Assembly (NCBI GenBank): GCA_033782935.1
Contig: JAWQEG010000135.1
Coordinates: 684,501-748,500 of the forward strand
Direction: 5' to 3'
DNA: 64,000 nt
Source of the DNA: Petrolisthes cinctipes
Lineage: Eukaryota > Arthropoda > Malacostraca > Decapoda > Porcellanidae
In this document: piece by piece, positions 56,915 to 64,000 of the stretch
How positions within the stretch are numbered: the first letter of the stretch is position 1
Layout: each line of letters starts with the position of its first letter
Translations under genes and position numbers: made by a program
The notes under the pieces: generated by a model
Databases searched by the model: none
Told to the model about the DNA's origin: nothing
What the model saw: the letters and a program-made list of their open reading frames with translations, nothing else

Positions 56915-57117
56915 CAGTACAGAGTTGAATGAAACATGAAAGGAAAATAGGCAGCTGACAGGAGGAGGGAGGGACAAGGTGTGTTCTGATGACAGACAAC
57001 ACCTCACCTCACCCAACCGACCTGACCTGGCCATTCCTCAGGGATCCGACCCCACATCTTGGAGGGATTTGACCACTAGTGCTCTCATTAATGGATCTAG
57101 TTTGAGCATACCTTCAT

Positions 57118-58517
57118 TTAAGTTATAAAGTTTTTATAGTGCAGTATACATACTGATTCTAGTATTCTACGTTTCTTGAAATTGTTGCACTTTATTATCA
57201 TTTTACTAGAATTCCAATCAATACAGTGGTAGTTGTCATATGCATGGACAAAGTTAGCATTATTTGTGTTACAATTCGTCATATCTCGTTTATGTTCTTT
57301 CATTCTAACATCTAAAGATCTCCCAGTTTCACCTATATAAACTAAGTCACAGTCTTTGCAAGGAATTTTGTATATTCCTGCTTGGGGCAGAACAGTGGCA
57401 TTATTTCTTACAAGAGTAGTTTTGATACTAGAAGTATATTTGAAGGATATGTTTACATCAAGTTCTCTGCTAACTGACTGAATTTCTTCCAGACTTTTTA
57501 CATAAGGAAGACATAAATAAGGTTTCTTTTCGGACTGACATTTAGGAACATAGAAGGTTTTCCTAGCCTTATAATAAGCTTTTCTGACAAACCAATCAGG
57601 ATATTTCAAGTTACGAAATATAATCCAAATTTTGTTGTTTTCTACCTCTAAATTTTGGGGGCTACAAATTCTTAATGCTCTGAGAAACAAGGTAGATATG
57701 ACAGACATTTTGATAGAATCATTATGATAAGAGAAAAAATTAATGTACATATCACAATGAGTGTGTTTCCTATAGATAGTGAAAGTAGGGAAGTCATTAA
57801 TTTTAGTAACCAAAACATCAAGGAAGGGTAGGGACCCATCAATTTCCCATTCCATTTTGAAATTGATAGATGGAACCAAGTCATTTAATTTGCAAAAGAA
57901 ATCTTCAAAATTATTGAGACTGTTGGGCCAAAAGGAGAAAATGTCATCTACATACCTATGCCATATTAGATTTGGGGGTGCAATGTTGGATAATAACTCA
58001 GTTTCAAAAAATTCCATATACAAATTACTAAGGATGGGGGATAACGGCGACCCCATAGCATTGCCAAAACACTGAATGAAGAATTTATACTTAAAAGAAA
58101 AAGCATTGGATGAAACACAAAGATTAATTAATTCAAGGAAGGAAGATATTGGCATACCCAAATCTAAATCATAGTCTGGCATTTTCCTACTTAGAAATTC
58201 TAATACATCGTTAAGTGGCACTTTAGTGAAGAGTGAATCTACATCAAAACTTACCATTTTTCCATTAGTCAGGTTTAGAGACTTAATTTTATCATTAAAA
58301 TGTGTGAACTTGAGATGCATCCCACTAATGGTGATAATTTATTGGCTAAGAATTTTGATAATTTGTAGCTAAATGATCCACAGTACGAAACAATGGGGCG
58401 AAGAGGAACACCATTCTTATGTGTTTTGGGTAGACCATATATGTGTGGAAGTTTAGGGTTTACTTGCATGAACCATTTGGCATCGATGTTGGGCACATTA
58501 TTGAGTAGTTCTTTCAC
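57118..58517 (-). pseudogene. ORF2 (RT + GIY-YIG), U23, 16-base deletion only
   Basis: The sole break is the 16-base deletion near 58303, ahead of motif A. From the Met codon at 58320 the frame is open for 400 residues covering motifs A to E, YVDD and a complete EN. This is the least damaged ORF2 in block C. Confidence 0.88.
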
Positions 58518-59373
58518 AGTACGGTTGAACCGGGTGGACAGACACTTTAATTAAGGGAGAAGATCTCAACTTTTCATAAGTGGTGACGTCATTTAATAGA
58601 TTTAACATCTTTTCTTCGTAGTTAACTTTATCAAGTATCACAACTGAGTTGCTCTTGTCAGCTTTAGTTATGAAAATGGAGTTGTTTTTTCTTAAATTCT
58701 CCAAGGCCAAACGAAACCGCCTAGGAATGGAATCATAGGAGTTAAAATGATCCAAAAAGCCATTGATTATAAAACCATTAAGGCACGGGAAATTATGCCT
58801 TCCATTAAATACAGACGCAACAAAATCTAGGGCAATATTTCTACCAGGTTTTAGAGCAAAAGAAAAATCCAGTTGCAACACTTGATTTTCAATTTCCGAT
58901 AGCACATAGGACGACAAATTCACCACTGAGCCCATAACACCACAGTTGTTCCACTCACTGGCACTGCACAATTCGCTGATGACTCTGTTGTGTCTAATCC
59001 TGGTCTTGTTCACTTCATGGTTACACTTGTTACTGGCTGTCTGAAGTACGGATTCCAACAAATCATCATGAAGGTGTCCTTTGAGAAGTCGTATGTTACG
59101 TCGAAGAAGCCAATACGACTCATCAATTTCTCGTTTTATGCAGGCAACACGCTCAAGTAGAGTGGCACGGGCAACATCAGGAAACGGTGTAGTCCTCCAT
59201 CTAAAGAACGGCAAGAAAGACTTAGGGATGACTTGTTTATGGAGGAATTTCAGTTGAAGCTTGTTTTTCTTGACTGCCGTTAAACACTTCTCGTAACGTC
59301 GGAAGCAGGAGGTCAGGAACGGGAAAGTCAGCAGGAAGGAGGAGAAGAGGTGGTGTCTGATCGTGGGATCCAT
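58498..59373 (-). CDS. ORF1 (N-terminal PLE protein), U23
   Basis: Full-length, 291 codons; has Asn in the basic stretch (VKKNKLQ), shared with U24. Confidence 0.83.
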   Translation of the reverse strand: MDPTIRHHLFSSFLLTFPFLTSCFRRYEKCLTAVKKNKLQLKFLHKQVIPKSFLPFFRWRTTPFPDVARATLLERVACIKREIDESYWLLRRNIRLLKGHLHDDLLESVLQTASNKCNHEVNKTRIRHNRVISELCSASEWNNCGVMGSVVNLSSYVLSEIENQVLQLDFSFALKPGRNIALDFVASVFNGRHNFPCLNGFIINGFLDHFNSYDSIPRRFRLALENLRKNNSIFITKADKSNSVVILDKVNYEEKMLNLLNDVTTYEKLRSSPLIKVSVHPVQPYCERTTQ

Positions 59374-59455
59374 AATGGAGTGGTAATTCACAATGACGTG
59401 AAGAGCAGCATGCTAAGAAAAACCCACTTTTTATAGACAAAAAGGATTTAATATG

Positions 59456-59487
59456 GACGTTTTGGAGGCAACTACCTCCCTCTTCAG
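59456..59487 (-). ncRNA. Hammerhead-like ribozyme core, U23 (G12 lost)
   Basis: Same G12 to A change as U2 (CCAAAAC); predicted inactive. Confidence 0.45.
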
Positions 59488-59695
59488 CAGTACAGAGTTG
59501 AATGAAACATGAAAGGAAAATAGGCAGCTGACAGGAGACGGGAGGGACAAGGTGTGTTCCGATGACAGACAACACCTCACCTCACCTCACCCAACCGACC
59601 TGACCTGGCCATTCCTCAGGGATCCGACCCCACATCTGGGAGGGATTTGACCACTAGTGCTCTCATTAATGGATCTAGTTTGAGCATACCTTCAT

Positions 59696-61095
59696 TTAAG
59701 TTATAAAGTTTTTATAGTGCTGTATACATACTGATTCTAATATTCTACGTTTCTTGAAATTGTTGCACTTTATTATCATTTTACTAGAATTCCAATCAAT
59801 ACAGTGGTAGTTGTCATATGCATGGACAAAGTTAGCATTATTTGTGTTACAATTCGTCATATCTCGTTTATGTTCTTTCATTCTAACATCTAAAGATCTC
59901 CCAGTTTCACCTATATAAACTAAGTCACAGTCTTTGCAAGGAATTTTGTATATTCCTGCTTGAGGCTGAACAGTGGCATTATTTCTTACAAGAGTAGTTT
60001 TGATACTAGAAGTATATTTGAAGGATATGTTTACATCAAGTTCTCTGCTAACTTACTGAATTTCTTCCAGACTTTTTACATAAGGAAGACATAAATAAGG
60101 TTTCTTTTCGGACTGACATTTAGGAACATAGAAGGTTTTCCTAGCCTTATAATAAGCTTTTCTGACAAACCAATCAGGATATTTCAAGTTACGAAATATA
60201 ATCCAAATTTTGTTGTTTTCTACCTCTAAATTTTGGGGGCTACAAATTCTTAATGCTCTGAGAAACAAGGTAGATATGACAGACATTTTGATAGAATCAT
60301 TATGATAAGAGAAAAAATTAATGTACATATCACAATGAGTGTGTTTCCTATAGACAGTGAAAGTAGGGAAGTCATTAATTTTAGTAACCAAAACATCAAG
60401 GAAGGGTAGGGACCCATCAATTTCCCATTCCATTTTGAAATTGATAGATGGAACCAAGTCATTTAATTTGCAAAAGAAATCTTCAAAATTATTGAGACTG
60501 TTGGGCCAAAAGGAGAAAATGTCATCTACATACCTATGCCATATTAGATTTGGGGGTGCAAGGTTGGATAATAACTCAGTTTCAAAAAATTCCATATACA
60601 AATTACTAAGGATGGGGGATAACGGCGACCCCATAGCATTGCCAAAACACTGAATGAAGAATTTATCATTAAAAGAAAAAGCATTGGATGAAACACAAAG
60701 ATTAATTAATTCAAGGAGGGAAGATATTGGCATACCCAAATCTAAATCATAGTCTGGCATTTTCCTACTTAGAAATTCTAATACATCGTTAAGTGGCACT
60801 TTAGTGAAGAGTGAATCTACATCAAAACTTACCATTTTTCCATTAGTCAGGTTTAGAGACTTAATTTTATCATTAAAATGTGTGAACTTGAGATGCATCC
60901 CACTAATGGTGATAATTTATTGGCTAAGAATGTTGATAATTTGTAGCTAAATGATCCACAGTACGAAACAATGGGGCGAAGAGGAACACCATTCTTATGT
61001 GTTTTGGGTAGACCATATATGTGTGGAAGTTTAGGGTTGACTTGCATGAACCATTTGGCATCGATGTTGGGCACATTATTGAGTAGTTCTTTCAC
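59696..61095 (-). pseudogene. ORF2 (RT + GIY-YIG), U24, broken
   Basis: Has the 16-base deletion near 60881, then an open 281-residue RT (60898-60053) with YVDD, ended by a Ser codon turned TAA (60053-60055) in the hinge. EN is open below that to 59696. Confidence 0.88.
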
Positions 61096-61951
61096 AGTAC
61101 GGTTGAACCGGGTGGACAGACACTTTAATTAAGGGAGAAGATCTCAACTTTTCATAAGTGGTGACGTCATTTAATAGATTTAACATCTTTTCTTCGTAGT
61201 TAACTTTATCAAGTATCACAACTGAGTTGCTCTTGTCAGCTTTAGTTATGAAAATGGAGTTGTTTTTTCTTAAATTCTCCAAGGCCAAACGAAACCGCCT
61301 AGGAATGGAATCATAGGAGTTAAAATGATCCAAAAAGCCATTGATTATAAAACCATTAAGGCACGGGAAATTATGCCTTCCATTAAATACAGACGCAACA
61401 AAATCTAGGGCAATATTTCTACCAGGTTTTAGAGCAAAAGAAAAATCCAGTTGCAACACTTGATTTTCAATTTCCGATAGCACATAGGACGACAAATTCA
61501 CCACTGAGCCCATAACACCACAGTTGTTCCACTCACTGTCACTGCACAATTCGCTGATGACTCTGTTGTATTTAATCCTGGTCTTGTTCACTTCATGGTT
61601 ACACTTGTAACTGGCTGTCTGAAGTACGGATTCCAACAAATCATCATGAAGGTGTCCTTTGAGAAGTTGTATGTTACGTCGAAGAAGCCAATACGACTCA
61701 TCAACTTCTCGTTTTATGCAGGCAACACGCTCAAGTAGAGTGGCACGGGCAACATCAGGAAACGGTGTAGTCCTCCATCTAAAGAACGGCAAGAAAGACT
61801 TAGGGATGACTTGTTTATGGAGGAATTTCAGTTGAAGCTTGTTTTTCTTGACTGCCGTTAAACACTTCTCGTAACGTCGGAAGCAGGAGGTCAGGAACGG
61901 GAAAGTCAGCAGGAAGGAGGAGAAGAGGTGGTGTCTGATCGTGGGATCCAT
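61076..61951 (-). CDS. ORF1 (N-terminal PLE protein), U24
   Basis: Full-length, 291 codons, with several private changes (TASYKCN, TRIKYNR, SDSEWNN). Confidence 0.82.
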   Translation of the reverse strand: MDPTIRHHLFSSFLLTFPFLTSCFRRYEKCLTAVKKNKLQLKFLHKQVIPKSFLPFFRWRTTPFPDVARATLLERVACIKREVDESYWLLRRNIQLLKGHLHDDLLESVLQTASYKCNHEVNKTRIKYNRVISELCSDSEWNNCGVMGSVVNLSSYVLSEIENQVLQLDFSFALKPGRNIALDFVASVFNGRHNFPCLNGFIINGFLDHFNSYDSIPRRFRLALENLRKNNSIFITKADKSNSVVILDKVNYEEKMLNLLNDVTTYEKLRSSPLIKVSVHPVQPYCERTTQ

Positions 61952-62033
61952 AATGGAGTGGTAATTCACAATGACGTGAAGAGCAGCATGCTAAGAAAAA
62001 CCCACTTTTTATAGACAAAAAGGATTTAATATG

Positions 62034-62065
62034 GACGTTTCGGAGGCAACTACCTCCCTCTTCAG
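62034..62065 (-). ncRNA. Hammerhead-like ribozyme core, U24
   Basis: Identical to the U3 reference core. Confidence 0.55.
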
Positions 62066-62268
62066 CAGTACAGAGTTGAATGAAACATGAAAGGAAAATA
62101 GGCAGCTGACAGGAGACGGGAGGGACAAGGTGTGTTCCGATGACAGACAACACCTCACCTCACAAAACCGACCTGACCTGGCCATTCCTCAGGGATCCGA
62201 CCCCACATCTGGGAGGGATTTGACCACTAGTGCTCTCATTAATGGATCTAGTTTGAGCATACCTTCAT

Positions 62269-63647
62269 TTAAGTTATAAAGTTTTTATAGTGCTGTATAC
62301 ATACTGATTCTAATATTCTATGTTTCTTGAAATTGTTGCACTTTATTATCATTTTACTAGAATTCCAATCAATACAATGGTAGTTGTCATATGCATGGAC
62401 AAAGTTAGCATTATTTGTGTTACAATTCGTCATATCTCGTTTATGTTCTTTCATTCTAACATCTAAAGATCTCCCAGTTTCACCTATATAAACTAAGTCA
62501 CAGTCTTTGCAAGGAATTTTGTATATTCCTGCTTGGGGCAGAACAGTGGCATTATTTCTTACAAGAGTAGTTTTGATACTAGAAGTATATTTGAAGGATA
62601 TGTTTACATCAAGTTCTCTGCTAACTGACTGAATTTTTTCCAGACTTTTTACATAAGGAAGACATAAATAAGGTTTCTTTTCGGACTGACATTTAGGAAC
62701 CTAGAAGGTTTTCCTAGCCTTATAATAAGCATTTCTGACAAACCAATCAGGATATTTCAAGTTACGAAATATAATCCAAATTTTGTTGTTTTCTACCTCT
62801 AAATTTTGGGGGCTACAAATTCTTAATGCTCTGAGAAACAAGGTAGATATGACAGACATTTTGATAGAATCATTATGATAAGAGAAAAAATTAATGTACA
62901 TATCACAATGAGTGTGTTTCCTATAGACAGTGAAAGTAGGGAAGTCATTAATTTTAGTAACCAAAACATCAATTTCCCATTCCATTTTGAAATTGATAGA
63001 TGGAACCAAGTCATTTAATTTGCAAAAGAAATCTTCAAAATTATTGAGACTGTTGGGCCAAAAGGAGAAAATGTCATCTACATACCTATGCCATATTAGA
63101 TTTGGGGGTGCAATGTTGGATAATAACTCAGTTTCAAAAAATTCCATATACAAATTACTAAGGATGGGGGATAACGGCGACCCCATAGCATTGCCAAAAC
63201 GCTGAATGAAGAATTTATCATTAAAAGAAAAAGCATTGGATGAAACACAAAGATTAATTAATTCAAGGAAGGAAGATATTGGCATACCCAAATCTAAATC
63301 ATAGTCTGGCATTTTCCTACTTAGAAATTCTAATACATCGTTAAGTGGCACTTTAGTGAAGAGTGAATCTACATCAAAACTTACCATTTTTCCATTAGTC
63401 AGGTTTAGAGACTTAATTTTATCATTAAAATGTGTGAACTTGAGATGCATCCCACTAATGGTGATAATTTATTGGCTAAGAATTTTGATAATTTGTAGCT
63501 AAATGATCCACAGTACGAAACAATGGGGCGAAGAGGAACACCATTCTTATGTGTTTTGGGTAGACCATATATGTGTGGAAGTTTAGGGTTGACTTGCATG
63601 AACCATTTGGCATCGATGTTGGGCACATTATTGAGTAGTTCTTTCAC
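62269..63647 (-). pseudogene. ORF2 (RT + GIY-YIG), U25, broken
   Basis: Has the 16-base deletion near 63433, the 21-base deletion removing GSLPFLD near 62970, and a Tyr codon turned TAG (62701-62703) in the hinge. YVDD is intact. EN is open below the TAG to 62269. Confidence 0.87.
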
Positions 63648-64000
63648 AGTACGGTTGAACCGGGTGGACAGACACTTTAATTAAGGGAGAAGATCTCAAC
63701 TTTTCATAAGTGGTGACGTCATTTAATAGATTTAACATCTTTTCTTCGTAGTTAACTTTATCAAGTATCACAACTGAGTTGCTCTTGTCAGCTTTAGTTA
63801 TGAAAATGGAGTTGTTTTTTCTTAAATTCTCCAAGGCCAAACGAAACCGCCTAGGAATGGAATCATAGGAGTTAAAATGATCCAAAAAGCCATTGATTAT
63901 AAAACCATTAAGGCACGGGAAATTATGCCTTCCATTAAATACAGACGCAACAAAATCTAGGGCAATATTTCTACCAGGTTTTAGAGCAAAAGAAAAATCC
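63628..64000 (-). CDS. ORF1 C-terminal part, U25 (cut by window edge)
   Basis: Open from the window edge to the usual stop, including ITKADKSNSVVIL. Its N-terminal part is not in the window. Confidence 0.8.
   Translation of the reverse strand, partial: DFSFALKPGRNIALDFVASVFNGRHNFPCLNGFIINGFLDHFNSYDSIPRRFRLALENLRKNNSIFITKADKSNSVVILDKVNYEEKMLNLLNDVTTYEKLRSSPLIKVSVHPVQPYCERTTQ

Larger units (their letters stand above)
54458..57031 (-). mobile_element. PLE unit U22, block C, 2574 bp
   Basis: EN and thumb match U20; the RT start matches U23-U25 with the 16-base deletion. Confidence 0.94.
57032..59609 (-). mobile_element. PLE unit U23, block C, 2578 bp
   Basis: ORF2 has a single lesion. The junction tract is back to three repeats. 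Confidence 0.95.
59610..62182 (-). mobile_element. PLE unit U24, block C, 2573 bp
   Basis: Last complete unit. The junction tract on its 5' side is altered (cctcacaaaaccg). Confidence 0.95.
1..64000 (-). repeat. Tandem array of Penelope-like element units (whole window)
   Basis: The same unit of about 2.54-2.59 kb repeats head to tail from the first base to the last. The anchor atcgtgggatccat recurs at 1, 2531, 5104, 7672, 10261, 12850, 15411, 17994, 20576, 23160, 25749, (28318 as atcgtgggatccatt), 30912, 33506, 36094, 38688, 41276, 43870, 46464, 49036, 51625, 54213, 56787, 59360 and 61938. Every unit has the same order and orientation. No spacer, other transposon or single-copy DNA is seen between units. 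PLEs are known to occur as short tandem copies; an unbroken run of this length behaves like a macrosatellite. Both array ends lie outside the window. Confidence 0.97.
62183..64000 (-). mobile_element. PLE unit U25, block C, right-edge partial
   Basis: Contains the EN end, RT and about 124 codons of the ORF1 C-terminus; its 5' leader lies beyond the window, so the array continues. Confidence 0.94.

Noticed and set aside
1..64000. CRISPR array or bacterial retron / group II intron
   Set aside because: Repeat unit is about 2.58 kb with no spacers, and RT with a C-terminal GIY-YIG is of the eukaryotic Penelope type.
1..64000. LTR retrotransposon or endogenous retrovirus array
   Set aside because: No gag, protease, RNase H or integrase, no LTRs and no primer-binding site; RT blocks match PLEs.

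Overview
The whole window is one thing: a head-to-tail tandem array of a Penelope-like retroelement (PLE), all copies on the minus strand, with no unique flanking DNA visible at either edge. I count 24 complete units of 2,538-2,594 bp (U1-U24), a 245-base piece of a further unit at the left edge (U0) and 1,818 bases of another at the right edge (U25). I cut the units at the sequence cattcctcaggg, which lies between the 3' end of one copy and the 5' leader of the next. This is a eukaryotic, almost certainly animal, sequence: the reverse transcriptase (RT) and GIY-YIG endonuclease pair is of the Penelope/Poseidon type, starts and stops are eukaryotic in style, and the DNA is AT-rich. The species cannot be read from the sequence.

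Reading 5'->3' on the minus strand, each unit has (1) a G-rich (TGAGG)n tract at the junction, (2) a leader holding a hammerhead-ribozyme-like motif, (3) ORF1, 291 codons, the N-terminal part of a PLE protein including the first RT block, (4) a +1 frame change present in every junction in the window, (5) ORF2, up to 471 codons, with RT palm and thumb (YVDD) followed by a GIY-YIG endonuclease (EN), and (6) a short 3' tail of about 90-150 bases leading into the next unit.

The array falls into three sequence blocks. Block A (U1-U11, to about 28 kb) carries an amber codon between RT and EN in every copy and, except in U1, a 26-residue C-terminal EN extension. Block B (U12-U17 plus the EN end of U18) has TGG at the amber site and an alternating two-unit structure of 5,182 bp in which U13, U15 and U17 keep a full ORF2 and U12, U14 and U16 share the same one-base deletion. 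Block C (most of U18 to U25) has its own markers, a second dimer structure (U18/U19 and U20/U21) and a recurrent 16-base deletion.

No unit encodes an uninterrupted protein. ORF1 is open at full length in 14 units (U1 also has an in-frame deletion version) and ORF2 in three. Shared lesions, chimeric units and dimer periodicity point to spread of already-defective copies by unequal crossing-over or gene conversion at DNA level, as in satellite DNA, rather than by fresh retrotransposition. Nothing in the window lies outside the array; apart from the open frames, the only gene-free stretches are the ~240-400 bp junction/leader segments described under the units.
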